From Pseudomonadota bacterium (lineage in GTDB: Bacteria > Pseudomonadota > Alphaproteobacteria > Caulobacterales > Caulobacteraceae), in NCBI GenBank assembly GCA_963205005.1, contig CAUJHW010000090.1, positions 1-42,380 of the forward strand: a DNA stretch of 42,380 nucleotides, written 5' to 3'. The notes under the pieces are model-generated. The model did not search any database. It had not been told where the DNA came from and saw only the letters and a list, made by a program, of their open reading frames with translations. Both the position numbers and the translations under genes were made by a program. This document shows, in pieces, positions 27,165 to 36,035 of the stretch. The first letter of the stretch is position 1, and each line of letters begins with the position of its first letter.

Positions 27165-27531
27165 GATCGATTTCGAGCGACGGCTCGAGCGTCTCTTCGC
27201 CGACGCCCCGGAATTCCCGGACGCCCAGGCGTTCGCGGAAGGCATCGAACGTCGCCTGGACCGCGGCTGGACCGCGCGTCGCTGGTTCATCGGCGCGGCC
27301 GGACTGACCGGCGGCGTGGTCGGCGCCAGCCAGCTTGTGGTGTCGAACCTGATGCAGCAGGTCCAGAGCGCCGAGCAGTCGGCGCGTGTCCTGAGCCAGG
27401 GCCTTTCGCGCGTCACACCCTCCACGGACATGGTTTCGGCGCTTTCCGGAGGCTATGGGGTCTGGATCGCTGTCGGCCTCGCGGTGCTCGCCATGGGCTT
27501 CGTGCTGTCGCGGGTGATCGAGGAGATCTAG
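27157..27531 (+). CDS. Small two-helix membrane protein, probable anti-sigma partner (second copy)
   Basis: 124-residue protein with a soluble N-terminal segment (about 1-42), a helix at about 43-63 and a C-terminal helix at about 98-120, joined by a 35-residue polar loop. Its N-terminus, [20 protein letters not shown], matches the pattern R-L-x2-L-F-A ... D-x2-F/A-F of the first copy. GGGAGG precedes the ATG at 27157, and the frame upstream shadows the sigma gene. No zinc-binding motif is visible. panB begins two bases after its stop, so it shares a transcript with panB. Confidence 0.72.
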   Translation: MAEIDFERRLERLFADAPEFPDAQAFAEGIERRLDRGWTARRWFIGAAGLTGGVVGASQLVVSNLMQQVQSAEQSARVLSQGLSRVTPSTDMVSALSGGYGVWIAVGLAVLAMGFVLSRVIEEI

Positions 27532-27533
27532 TC

Positions 27534-28361
27534 GTGTCCAGTCACAGTCAGGAAGTCGTCCGGCGTCTCACCGCGCCGGATATCACCGCGCGCAAGGGCG
27601 GCAAGCCGATCGTGTGCCTGACCGCCTACACCGCGCCGATGGCCGGTATCCTGGACAATCACTGCGATCTGCTGCTGGTCGGCGACAGCCTGGGCATGGT
27701 GGTTCATGGCCTGCCCAACACCGTTGGCGTGACGCTGGAGATGATGATCCTGCACGGCCAGGCGGTGATGCGCGGCTCGCGCAAGGCCATGGTGGTGGTC
27801 GACATGCCCTTCGGGTCCTACGAGGGCTCTGCCGAAGTCGCCTACGCCAATGCGGCGCGGGTGATGAAGGAGACCGGGGCCAGCGCCGTGAAGGTCGAGG
27901 CCGGGCAGGCTGTCGTCGAGAACATCGCCTACCTGACCGCCCGAGGCATTCCGGTCATGGGCCACGTCGGCCTGCGGCCCCAGGCGGTGATGACCGACGG
28001 CGGATTCCGGGCCAAGGGCCGCAGTGACGAAGAGCGCCGGCGGATTCTCGATGACGCCCGCGCCACGGCGGAGGCCGGCGCCTTCGCGGTGGTGGTCGAG
28101 GGCGTCGCCGAAGGCCTGGCCCGCGAGATCACCCTGGCGATTCCCGTGCCGGCGATCGGCATCGGCGCCTCGGCAGGCTGCGACGGCCAGATCCTGGTCA
28201 CCGACGACATGCTGGGCCTGTTCGACTGGACGCCGAAGTTCGTGCGGCGCTACGCCGATCTGCGGGGCGAGATCGACCGTGCAGTGGCCGGTTATGCCGC
28301 AGATGTCCGCGAGCGGCGCTTTCCCGGACCTGCCGAGATCTATTTCGCCAAGGCCGGCTAG
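27534..28361 (+). CDS. panB: 3-methyl-2-oxobutanoate hydroxymethyltransferase
   Basis: First committed enzyme of pantothenate (vitamin B5, coenzyme A) synthesis: transfers a hydroxymethyl group from methylene-tetrahydrofolate to 2-oxoisovalerate. 275 residues from the GTG at 27534, with GAGGAG about nine bases upstream inside the previous gene. Family motifs: [58 protein letters not shown] and the C-terminal [10 protein letters not shown]. No panC is adjacent. It ends in a good intrinsic terminator. Confidence 0.97.
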   Translation: MSSHSQEVVRRLTAPDITARKGGKPIVCLTAYTAPMAGILDNHCDLLLVGDSLGMVVHGLPNTVGVTLEMMILHGQAVMRGSRKAMVVVDMPFGSYEGSAEVAYANAARVMKETGASAVKVEAGQAVVENIAYLTARGIPVMGHVGLRPQAVMTDGGFRAKGRSDEERRRILDDARATAEAGAFAVVVEGVAEGLAREITLAIPVPAIGIGASAGCDGQILVTDDMLGLFDWTPKFVRRYADLRGEIDRAVAGYAADVRERRFPGPAEIYFAKAG

Positions 28362-28375
28362 AGCCCGGCCGTTTT
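28352..28375 (+). terminator. Intrinsic terminator after panB
   Basis: GGCCGG at 28352-28357 and CCGGCC at 28365-28370 form a 6-bp GC stem around a seven-base loop holding the panB stop codon, followed by GTTTTC. It separates the sigma/panB transcript from the yfgM promoter 20 bases downstream. Confidence 0.55.
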
Positions 28376-28394
28376 CACCTGCCTCGCTCGGCGC

Positions 28395-28421
28395 TTGAGG
28401 CGGGCGGCGGGCCGCTATAGG
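28395..28421 (+). promoter_or_regulatory. Promoter of yfgM-bamB-der
   Basis: TTGAGGC at 28395-28401, 12 bases, GCTATAGG at 28414-28421: the best match in the window to the Caulobacter housekeeping pattern. The predicted start near 28428 gives a leader of about 40 bases to the yfgM GTG at 28468. Confidence 0.55.
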
Positions 28422-28467
28422 TTCCGCCCCTCGTAAAGCGACAGTCGCGACCTCGGAGCCCCCTTAC

Positions 28468-29241
28468 GTGACGGATCTATTCGAAGAGGTCGAAGAGCAG
28501 CTTCGCTCCGACCGATACCGGCAATTCGCCCGCAAGGTGCTGCCGTGGCTCCTCGGCGCCGCCGGCGCGGCCCTGCTCGTGACCCTGGGGTACTGGGGCT
28601 ATGACAGCTTCCGCGCTTCGCAGATCAGCAAGGCGTCCGACCAGTACGCCGCCGCCATGGAAGCCTTCACCACCAACGACCGCGCCGGCGCCCGCAAGCT
28701 CTGGACGGACGTCTCGAAGTCCCAGGCCCCCGGCTACAAGGCGCTCTCGCTGATGCACCTGGCCGCCTACGCCATGGACGAGAAGAAGGTCGATGAAGCG
28801 GTCCGGCTGCTGGACGAGGCCGCGAAGGCCGCGCCCGATCCGGTTATCGGCGACGCGGCCCGCCTCAAATCCGCCTTCGCCCTCCTCGACACAGCTCCGA
28901 TCAAGGATGTGGAGGGGCGCTTGAAGCCGTTGATGGAAGAGGGCCGGCCCTATCGTGTCCAGGCCCGGGAGGCGCTCGCCTTCGCCAAGCTCAACGCCGG
29001 CGATACGGCCGGCGCACGCGGCGAGTTCGTGGTCCTGTCGCAGTTGCTGGATGCGTCCCAGGGCGTGCAGGCCCGGGCCCAGGCCGCCATCGGCATGATC
29101 GACTCCGGCTCGGCCAAGTCCGTGCCGGCGGTGGTCAAGCAGGCCGCGACCCTGCCGCCGCCGTCGATGTTCGACCCCAGCATGCTGCCCGGCGGACCTC
29201 CGCCGACCGAACAGCCGCAACCGCAGAACGCCCCGCAATGA
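28468..29241 (+). CDS. YfgM-like tetratricopeptide membrane protein
   Basis: 257-residue protein with one signal-anchor helix (about 25-45, WLLGAAGAALLVTLGYWGYD), preceded by a cytoplasmic tail, and a periplasmic TPR-like helical region resembling YfgM (ancillary SecYEG translocon subunit and periplasmic chaperone partner). It ends in a Pro/Gln-rich tail. The GTG at 28468 has GGAG 11 bases upstream. The order yfgM-bamB-der is the same as in E. coli, which supports the call even though sequence identity to YfgM cannot be measured here. Its stop overlaps the bamB start. Confidence 0.82.
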   Translation: MTDLFEEVEEQLRSDRYRQFARKVLPWLLGAAGAALLVTLGYWGYDSFRASQISKASDQYAAAMEAFTTNDRAGARKLWTDVSKSQAPGYKALSLMHLAAYAMDEKKVDEAVRLLDEAAKAAPDPVIGDAARLKSAFALLDTAPIKDVEGRLKPLMEEGRPYRVQAREALAFAKLNAGDTAGARGEFVVLSQLLDASQGVQARAQAAIGMIDSGSAKSVPAVVKQAATLPPPSMFDPSMLPGGPPPTEQPQPQNAPQ

Positions 29242-30626
29242 TGAGCCGCAAGACGATTCTCGCCGCGCTGCTGGTGGCGGCGCTGGGCGCCAGCGGCTGC
29301 TCGACCGTCAGCAACCTCAATCCCTTCGGCAAGAAGGACAAGGGGCCCGCCGAGCTGGCCGGCGAGGGGCAGCGCATCTCGATCATCCCGCCCGATCAGT
29401 TGCTTGAGCCGGCCGAAGCCCTGAAGGGTGTCGATTTCGCCCTGCCGCCGGCCGAGAAGATCGCCGCGTGGCCGCTGCCCGGCGGCACCGTCGAGCAGAG
29501 CGTCGGCAATGTGGACGCGGCGCCGAGCCTGTCGGTGGCCTGGCGCAAGAGCATCGGCCAGGGTTCCAAGCGCGGCCGTTACGTGACGGCCCCGCCGGTG
29601 GCGGCTGACGGCAAGGTGTTCGCCATGGACGCCGACGGCCGGGTGGTGGCCATGGACGCCCGCAGCGGCGCCCAGCTCTGGCGCACCGCGACCAACCCCG
29701 GCGACAACAAGCGCGACAAGCTGGCGTTCGGCGGCGGCGTCGCCTTCGCCGATGGCAAGCTCTATGTGTCGTCCGGCTTCCGCGAAGTGATGCAGATGGA
29801 CGCCCGGACGGGCGCCGTCGGATGGCGGGCGAAGACCAGCGAGTCGATCCACGGCGCGCCGACGGTCTCGGGCGGCCGCGTGTTCGTGGTGGCCCTCGAC
29901 AACACCCTGATGACCTTCGACGCCGCCACCGGCGCGCCGTCCTGGACCTATCAGGCGCTGTCAGAATCGGCCCGCATCCTCTCGGCTTCGAGCCCCGCGA
30001 TCTCGGGAGACACCGTTGTCGCGGCCTTTGGGTCGGGCGAACTGGTGGCGCTGCGGACCGCCAATGGCAACGACCTGTGGAACGAGGCGCTCTCGCGCGC
30101 CAGCCGCACCAGCGCGCTGTCGGAGATCCGCGACATCCCCGGTCGTCCCGTGATCTACCAGGGCGACGTATTCGCGGTCAGCCATTCGGGCGTGTTCGCG
30201 GCGACCGACCTGCGCACCGGACAGGCGCGCTGGACCCTGCCCGTGGTGGGCGTGACCGCGCCGCTGCCGGCCGGCGACGTGGTCTATGTGGTCTCCAAGA
30301 CCGGCGACGTGATCTGCGCCTCGCGGGAGAACGGCCAGATCTTCTGGATGAAATCGCTGAACGAGGGCTTCAAGTCGAAGCGCAAAGGCGGCGTGTTCGG
30401 GATCGGCGGGCAGAAGCAGACCAGGCCAATCTGGTCGAGTCCGCTGCTGGCCAATGACCGGCTGCTGATCGTCGGCCAGACCGGCGAAATGGTCGTGCTG
30501 AACGCCAAGACCGGCGAGATCACCAGCCGCCTGTCGCTCAAGGGTTCGTCGATCACGGCCCCGATCGCCATGGGCGATACGGTCTATGTTTTGACCCAGG
30601 AGGCGGATCTGATCGCTATCCGCTGA
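29238..30626 (+). CDS. bamB: Outer-membrane protein assembly lipoprotein BamB
   Basis: 462-residue lipoprotein of the BAM complex, which inserts beta-barrel proteins into the outer membrane. It has a lipoprotein signal with lipobox GASGC (Cys21, followed by Ser, so outer-membrane sorting is expected), a linker of about 80 residues and then a PQQ-type eight-bladed beta-propeller with repeats such as VFAMDADGRVVAMDARSGAQLW and VYVVSKTGDVICASRENGQIFW. Two ATGs in tandem at 29238 and 29241 overlap the yfgM stop. It is followed by der after 21 bases. In the same window TamA/TamB form the second outer-membrane assembly system. Confidence 0.93.
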   Translation: MMSRKTILAALLVAALGASGCSTVSNLNPFGKKDKGPAELAGEGQRISIIPPDQLLEPAEALKGVDFALPPAEKIAAWPLPGGTVEQSVGNVDAAPSLSVAWRKSIGQGSKRGRYVTAPPVAADGKVFAMDADGRVVAMDARSGAQLWRTATNPGDNKRDKLAFGGGVAFADGKLYVSSGFREVMQMDARTGAVGWRAKTSESIHGAPTVSGGRVFVVALDNTLMTFDAATGAPSWTYQALSESARILSASSPAISGDTVVAAFGSGELVALRTANGNDLWNEALSRASRTSALSEIRDIPGRPVIYQGDVFAVSHSGVFAATDLRTGQARWTLPVVGVTAPLPAGDVVYVVSKTGDVICASRENGQIFWMKSLNEGFKSKRKGGVFGIGGQKQTRPIWSSPLLANDRLLIVGQTGEMVVLNAKTGEITSRLSLKGSSITAPIAMGDTVYVLTQEADLIAIR

Positions 30627-30647
30627 TCAGACAGGTACATAGCCGCC

Positions 30648-32240
30648 ATGGCGCTTAAACTTGCGATCGTGGGGCGGCCGAATGTCGGCAAGTCCACGCT
30701 GTTCAATCGATTGGCCGGGCGCAAGCTCGCCATCGTCGACGACCAGCCGGGGGTCACCCGTGACCGCCGGTTCGGGACCGGCCGTCTGGGCGACCTCGAA
30801 CTGGAGCTGATCGACACCGCCGGCTTCGAGGATGTCACCGACGAGAGCCTGGAAGCGCGCATGCGCGCCCAGACCGAACTCGCCGTTGACGAGGCCGATG
30901 TGTCGCTCTTCGTGATCGACGCCCGCGAAGGCGTGACGCCGGGCGACGAGATCTTCGCCGACGTGCTGCGCCGCAAGGGCAAGCCCGTCGTGCTGCTGGC
31001 CAACAAGTCGGAGAGCAAGGCCTCGGAGTCCGGGGTCTTGGAAGCCTTCGGGCTGGGGCTCGGCGAACCGATTCCGGTCTCGGCCGAACACGGCGAGGGC
31101 ATGGCGGACCTCTATGCCGCCGTGGTCGCCCTGCAACTCGACGCAGAGAACGAGGAACCCGAAGGCCCGGACAAGCCGGTCAGCATCGCCATCGTCGGCC
31201 GGCCGAACGCCGGCAAGTCCACCCTGGTGAACCGCTTGATCGGTGAGGAGCGGCTGCTGACCGGCCCGGAGGCCGGGATCACCCGCGACGCCATTCCCGT
31301 GGACTGGATCTGGGACGATCGCGCGATCCGCCTGGTCGACACCGCCGGCCTCCGGCGCAAGGCCCGGGTCCAGGAAAACCTGGAGAAGCTGTCCACCCAC
31401 GACTCCATCCGCGCAATCACCTTCGCCGAGGTGGTCATCCTGGTGATGGATGCGACCCATCCGTTCGAGACGCAGGACCTGCAGATCGCCGATCTGGTCG
31501 AGCGTGAAGGCCGGGCGCTGGTTTTCGTCCTGGCCAAGTGGGACCTGGTCGAGGATCCGCAGGCCAAGCTGGCCGAGTTCATCGAGGAAGCCCAGCGGCA
31601 GCTGCCGCAGGTGAAGGGCTCGCCGATCATCGCCCTGTCGGCGGAAACCGGGCGCGGCCTGGAAAAGCTGATGCCGGCGGTGTTCAAGGCCCATGCCGAC
31701 TGGTCGACTAAGGTGAAGACCCGCGACCTCAACGACTGGCTGAAGGTCGCCGTCGAGCGTCACCCGCCGCCGGCCGTCGGCGGCCGCCGGGTGAAGCCCA
31801 AGTACATGGCCCAGACCAAGGCGCGCCCGCCGACGTTCGTGCTGTTCGCCAGCCGTGCCGACCAGCTTCCGGACCACTACCGTCGCTACCTGGTGAACTC
31901 GCTGCGCGAGAGCTTCGACCTACCGGGCGTGCCGATCCGCCTGACGGTCAAGTCGAACAAGAACCCCTTCGCCGAGGGCGAGGAGAAGAGCGGGACGGGC
32001 CTGAGCCGCGCCAAGCCCTCGGAAGCCAAGACGGGCATGGCGGCCAAGATCCGCAAGGCCGCCGCCGCGGCGGCCAAGGAAGGCGCGGGCGCAAAGCCGA
32101 AGCTGTTCGGGAAAGACAAGCCCCAGGGGCCGAAGGCCAAGCCGGGCAACCCGCGGGGACGCGCGGCCAAGCTCGCGCGTCCTGGGGTCAAGCCGAAGCG
32201 AGCGTCCCGGCCGTCTTCCAGTCCGAAAAGACCACGCTAG
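30648..32240 (+). CDS. der: GTPase Der (EngA), ribosome biogenesis
   Basis: 530-residue GTPase with two tandem G domains, needed for 50S subunit assembly. First P-loop GRPNVGKS (residues 9-16), switch DTAG at 56-59; second P-loop GRPNAGKS near 184-191, with [12 protein letters not shown] after it. The KH-like domain follows ([18 protein letters not shown]), then a Lys/Ala/Pro-rich tail of about 70 residues. The guanine-recognition motifs are unusual: ANKSE in domain 1 (NKxD becomes NKxE) and LAKWD in domain 2 (Ala296 where Asn is usual). The 3' end overlaps the convergent SDR gene by 53 bases. Confidence 0.95.
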   Translation: MALKLAIVGRPNVGKSTLFNRLAGRKLAIVDDQPGVTRDRRFGTGRLGDLELELIDTAGFEDVTDESLEARMRAQTELAVDEADVSLFVIDAREGVTPGDEIFADVLRRKGKPVVLLANKSESKASESGVLEAFGLGLGEPIPVSAEHGEGMADLYAAVVALQLDAENEEPEGPDKPVSIAIVGRPNAGKSTLVNRLIGEERLLTGPEAGITRDAIPVDWIWDDRAIRLVDTAGLRRKARVQENLEKLSTHDSIRAITFAEVVILVMDATHPFETQDLQIADLVEREGRALVFVLAKWDLVEDPQAKLAEFIEEAQRQLPQVKGSPIIALSAETGRGLEKLMPAVFKAHADWSTKVKTRDLNDWLKVAVERHPPPAVGGRRVKPKYMAQTKARPPTFVLFASRADQLPDHYRRYLVNSLRESFDLPGVPIRLTVKSNKNPFAEGEEKSGTGLSRAKPSEAKTGMAAKIRKAAAAAAKEGAGAKPKLFGKDKPQGPKAKPGNPRGRAAKLARPGVKPKRASRPSSSPKRPR

Positions 32241-32934
32241 CGGTCGGCAGGCCCAGGTCAGCCTGGGCCAGTTCGACGATCAGCGGCCCGATCTCCGACG
32301 GGTCCGGCAGTGACTGCGGGTCCTCGCCGGGCATGGCCTCGGCGCGCATGCGCGTGCGCATGACGCTCGGGTCCAGCAGGACGGCGCGGACGTTCGTCTG
32401 CTCCAGCTCATCGGCCCAGGTGCGCACCATGTGCTCCAGACCCGCCTTGGTGACCCCGTAGGGGCCCCAGAAGGCCTTGGGGCGGATCGCCCGGCCGCTG
32501 GTCAGGAAAATGGCCCGGGGGCGCTCAGCGGCCCGCAGCAGGGGCTCCATGCTGCGGATAAGCCGGTACGAGGCGGTCAGGTTCACTGAAACGATCCGGT
32601 CCCAGTGCTTGGGCTCGATATGGGCGACCGGAGTCATCGGCCCCAGGATGGCGGCGGCATGCACCAGGATGTCGAGGCGGCCGAACCGCTGGTGGATCGC
32701 CAGTCCCAGCTGGTCCAGGCCATCGCCTTCGCCGATATCCATGGGAACCAGGGTTGCGGGCTGACCGGTGAGTTCGCGGATTTCGTCGTCCAGCGCCTCC
32801 AGGGCGCCCGGCGTGCGGGCTACGGCGACGATGTGCGCGCCCGCGGCGGCGAGGGCCAGTGCGGCGGCCCGGCCGATGCCACGGCTGGCGCCGGTGACAA
32901 GGGCGATGCGATCGGAAAGGGGCAGGTCGGACAT
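32188..32934 (-). CDS. Short-chain dehydrogenase/reductase family protein
   Basis: 248-residue NAD(P)-dependent oxidoreductase. The nucleotide-binding motif is VTGASRGIG (about 13-21). The catalytic residues Ser146 (FLTSGR), Tyr159 and Lys163 (YGVTK) are present. The usual NNAG motif after the fourth strand reads VHAAA. It resembles the YciK-type SDRs of unknown substrate. It is the last gene of the alr/radA/cvpA/purF strand, 12 bases after the transporter gene, and its 3' end runs 53 bases into der on the other strand. Confidence 0.88.
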   Translation of the reverse strand: MSDLPLSDRIALVTGASRGIGRAAALALAAAGAHIVAVARTPGALEALDDEIRELTGQPATLVPMDIGEGDGLDQLGLAIHQRFGRLDILVHAAAILGPMTPVAHIEPKHWDRIVSVNLTASYRLIRSMEPLLRAAERPRAIFLTSGRAIRPKAFWGPYGVTKAGLEHMVRTWADELEQTNVRAVLLDPSVMRTRMRAEAMPGEDPQSLPDPSEIGPLIVELAQADLGLPTASVVFSDWKTAGTLASA

Positions 32935-32946
32935 GAGGCGGTTTCT

Positions 32947-33942
32947 CTAGCGGCTCTCGACGGCGATGTCAGGCCGCTGCGCGTAGCGCTGGGCGATGGC
33001 GGCGCAGGCCATCAGCTGGATCTGGTGGAAGATCATCAGCGGGATCAGGGCGACCCCGGCGACCGCCGGGCTGAACAGGGCCGCGGCCATGGGCGCCCCG
33101 CTGGCCAGCGACTTCTTCGAGCCGCAGAACACGATGGCGATCTCGTCGGCCTTGGTGAAGCCCAGTACGCGCGCGAGAGCCGCGGTCGCCGCCAGCACCG
33201 CGCCGAGCAGGACCAGGCACAGGATCACCAGCCTGCCGATGTCGAGCGCGTCGAGCCGGCTCCACACCCCCTCGACCACGGCGCCGGAGAAGGCGGTGTA
33301 GACCACCAGCAGGATCGAACCCCGATCGACCTTGGACAGGGCCTTTGCCCTCGCCGAGACCCAGGCGCCGATCCAGGGTCGCAGGACCTGGCCGAGCGCG
33401 AACGGCGCGAGCAGCTGCAGCACGATGGCCCACAACCCGTTGGCGCTGACGCCACCCTGCGCATGCAGCAGAGCCGCCACCAGCAGCGGGGTCAGGAACA
33501 CGCCCAGCAGGTTCGAGGCCGAGGCCGCGGCGACGGCGGCAGGGACGTTCCCCCGGGCGATGCCGACGAAGGCGATCGAGCTCTGGATGGTCGAGGGCAG
33601 GCAGCCCAGGAACACGATGCCGGCGGCCAGGGGCGGCGGGGTGACCCAGGCGGGCAGGGCGGCGAGCCCCAGGCAGAGCAGGGGGAACAGGCCGAAGGTG
33701 GAGGCCAGCACCAGCAGATGCAGCCGCCAGTGGGTCAGGCCGCCGATGACGGCTTCGCGCGACAGCCGTGCGCCGTGCAGGAAGAACACCACGGCGATCG
33801 CCGCCTTGGTCACCCAGCCCAGACTCGCGGCCACCTCGCCCCGCGCCGGCAGGACCGACGCCAGCGCGGCGACGGCGAGGATCAGGACGAGGTACCAGTC
33901 GGGCTTCAGGCGGGCGAGCCAGCCGGGCCGCGCTCCGCTCAC
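32947..33942 (-). CDS. Bile acid:sodium symporter family transporter (SBF-like)
   Basis: 331-residue membrane protein with about ten helices, of the SBF-like group: conserved FLHGARLS near the N-terminus, GCLPSTIQSSIAFVGIARGN in the centre and IVFCGSKKSLASGAPMA, the typical SBF-like C-terminal motif. The start is the GTG at 33942, which overlaps the purF stop (GTGA); the frame upstream shadows purF. The substrate is unknown; relatives are described as putative Na-dependent or proton-coupled organic anion exporters. Co-transcription with purF is likely, although no functional link is evident. Confidence 0.87.
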   Translation of the reverse strand: MSGARPGWLARLKPDWYLVLILAVAALASVLPARGEVAASLGWVTKAAIAVVFFLHGARLSREAVIGGLTHWRLHLLVLASTFGLFPLLCLGLAALPAWVTPPPLAAGIVFLGCLPSTIQSSIAFVGIARGNVPAAVAAASASNLLGVFLTPLLVAALLHAQGGVSANGLWAIVLQLLAPFALGQVLRPWIGAWVSARAKALSKVDRGSILLVVYTAFSGAVVEGVWSRLDALDIGRLVILCLVLLGAVLAATAALARVLGFTKADEIAIVFCGSKKSLASGAPMAAALFSPAVAGVALIPLMIFHQIQLMACAAIAQRYAQRPDIAVESR

Positions 33943-35426
33943 GCGTCGACCAGGAAGGACAGCTGCCGCTCCACTAGCTCGTTGCGCCCCTCGGCGATCT
34001 CGCGATCGAGCAGGCGGGTGGGGTAGTCGCCTGTGAAGTAGTGGTCGGTGTACTGTGGGTTCAGCGGATCGCGGACGGCATCCATCGCCCAGTAGAGCCC
34101 GTCCACCGACAGATAGCCCATGGAATCGACGCCCAGGATGCGCGCGATCTCGTCGACCGAGTGGTTGGCCGCCAGCAGTTTGTCGCGGTCGGGCATGTCG
34201 ATGCCGTAGTAGTCCGGCCACATGATCGGCGGCGAGGCCGAGCGCAGGTGAACTTCCTTGGCCCCGGCCTCACGCACCATGCGCACGACGCGCACGGAGT
34301 TGGTGCCGCGCACGATGCTGTCGTCCACCAGCAGCACGCGCTTGCCGGCGAGGACCGCGCGGTTGGGCGAGAGCTTCATGCGCACGCCGAGCTCACGCTC
34401 GCCCTGGGTCGGCTGGATGAAGGTGCGGCCCACGTAGTGGTTGCGGATGATGCCCATCTCGAAGGGCACGCCTGCCTCCTGGGCGAAGCCGAGCGCCGCG
34501 GGCACGCCGGAGTCCGGCACGGGCACCACCACGTCGATGTCGGCCGGGGTTTCCTGGGCCAGCCGCTTCCCCATTCGCTTGCGCACGTCATAGACGGAGC
34601 GGCCGTTCACCACGGAGTCGGGGCGGGCGAAGTAGACGTATTCGAAGATGCAGGGGCGGGCCTGCTTGGCCGGGAAGGGACGGAAGCTGCGAACGCCGGT
34701 CTCGTCGATGACCACCATCTCGCCGTGCTCGACGTCCCGCACGAAGGTGGCGCCCACCAGGTCCAGGGCGCAGGTTTCCGAGGCCAGCACGGACTTGCCG
34801 TTCAGGTCGCCGAGGACCAGCGGGCGGATGCCCAGCGGATCGCGCACGCCGATAAGCTTCTTGTTGGTCAGCGCCACCAGGGCATAGCCGCCCTCGATCT
34901 GCTGCAGCGCCTCGGTGAAGCGGTCAAGGAACTTGGCCCGGCGCGAGCGGGCGATCAGGTGCAGGATCGCCTCGGAGTCCGACGTCGACTGGAAGATGGC
35001 GCCTTCGGAGACAAGCTGTTCGCGCAGGGCCAGGAAGTTGGTCAGGTTGCCGTTGTGGGCCAGGGCCAGACCGCCGGCCTCGAGGTCGGCGAACATCGGC
35101 TGGACGTTGCGCAGGAAGCTTCCGCCGGCGGTGGAGTAGCGCGTATGGCCGATGGCGTGATGGCCGGGGAGCCGCTTGTTGAGATCGCCGCCTCCGAAGG
35201 CGTCGCCCACGTAACCCATGTGACGTTCGGAATAGAACCGCTGGCCGTCGAAGCAGGCGATGCCGCAGGCTTCCTGACCGCGATGCTGCAGGGCGTGCAG
35301 GCCGAGCGCGGTCAGGCCGGAAGCTTCCGGCACGTCGAAGACGCCAAAGACGCCGCACTCCAGGCGTGGCGTGTCGTCGTCCGGGTCGCGCGGCGGCGGG
35401 GCCCAGTGATCGTGTCGCGGGGTCAT
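33939..35426 (-). CDS. purF: Amidophosphoribosyltransferase
   Basis: First enzyme of purine synthesis: PRPP plus glutamine to phosphoribosylamine. 495 residues. Nucleophile Cys24 in RLECGVFGVF follows a 23-residue propeptide, which must be removed for activity. The Ntn glutaminase domain has GHTRYSTAGGS and LALAHNGNLTN; the phosphoribosyltransferase domain has the PRPP loop VLLVDDSIVRGTNS. Of the [4Fe-4S] ligands of the Bacillus-type enzyme only the first (RPCIFEYVYF) is visible; the C-terminal Cys-x2-Cys region reads YTDHYFTGDYPT, so the cluster is probably absent. The start overlaps the cvpA stop (ATGA). Together with guaB and guaA this gives three purine enzymes in the window. Confidence 0.96.
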   Translation of the reverse strand: MTPRHDHWAPPPRDPDDDTPRLECGVFGVFDVPEASGLTALGLHALQHRGQEACGIACFDGQRFYSERHMGYVGDAFGGGDLNKRLPGHHAIGHTRYSTAGGSFLRNVQPMFADLEAGGLALAHNGNLTNFLALREQLVSEGAIFQSTSDSEAILHLIARSRRAKFLDRFTEALQQIEGGYALVALTNKKLIGVRDPLGIRPLVLGDLNGKSVLASETCALDLVGATFVRDVEHGEMVVIDETGVRSFRPFPAKQARPCIFEYVYFARPDSVVNGRSVYDVRKRMGKRLAQETPADIDVVVPVPDSGVPAALGFAQEAGVPFEMGIIRNHYVGRTFIQPTQGERELGVRMKLSPNRAVLAGKRVLLVDDSIVRGTNSVRVVRMVREAGAKEVHLRSASPPIMWPDYYGIDMPDRDKLLAANHSVDEIARILGVDSMGYLSVDGLYWAMDAVRDPLNPQYTDHYFTGDYPTRLLDREIAEGRNELVERQLSFLVDA

Positions 35427-36028
35427 TTGGAGCGCTCCGGGGCGTCAGGGTCGGCCGGTTTGGAGGCCTCGTAGCCCTCTGTCGTCGTTCTGTCACCTGA
35501 CCCGTCGCGTACGGCCTTGTCCACGGCGGGTTTCATGCGCCCGGCGAGGTCCAGACCCCGGGGCGCGAAGTGCTCGATCAATGCGGCCATGTTGCCGGCC
35601 ACGGGCCAGGTCTGGGCCCCGGTGATCCACCTGGGCCGCAGGTCCTGAGGCGTGGCGGCGTTGAACATGAGGAAGAGAGCCCCCAGCACGATCAGACCCC
35701 GACCCAGGCCGATGAGCAGGCCGAGCGAGCGGTCGAGGAAGCCGAGCATCTGGGTGTTCTGCACCTGGCGCGCCACGCCCGCGCCGATGAGCCGCAGGGC
35801 GATGAAAGCCACCACGAACACCAGGGCCAGCGCTGCAGCCGTGCCCAGCCAGCCGGGACGGATCACGTCGCGGACCATCGGTCCGAACACCGGCAGGCCG
35901 AAGATCGCCAGCCCCGCGGCGGCCACCAGGGCGACCAGGGCGAAGATCTCCCGCACCGCGCCGCGGGCGAAGCCGACCGCCGCCGATATCGCGAGCAGGG
36001 CCAGGACTATGAAATCGAACTGCGTCAC
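35423..36028 (-). CDS. cvpA: CvpA family membrane protein
   Basis: 201-residue inner-membrane protein with four predicted helices (about 4-22, 28-46, 61-84, 101-123) and the CvpA pattern FDFIVLALLAISAAVGFARGAVREIF, split in the usual way, plus FLDRSLGLLIGLGRGL. The C-terminal 70 residues are hydrophilic. CvpA was named for colicin V production and later linked to envelope stress resistance; its mechanism is unknown. Pairing with purF is conserved across proteobacteria. It overlaps purF by four bases and starts seven bases after radA. Confidence 0.93.
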   Translation of the reverse strand: MTQFDFIVLALLAISAAVGFARGAVREIFALVALVAAAGLAIFGLPVFGPMVRDVIRPGWLGTAAALALVFVVAFIALRLIGAGVARQVQNTQMLGFLDRSLGLLIGLGRGLIVLGALFLMFNAATPQDLRPRWITGAQTWPVAGNMAALIEHFAPRGLDLAGRMKPAVDKAVRDGSGDRTTTEGYEASKPADPDAPERSK

Positions 36029-36035
36029 GGAGCCA

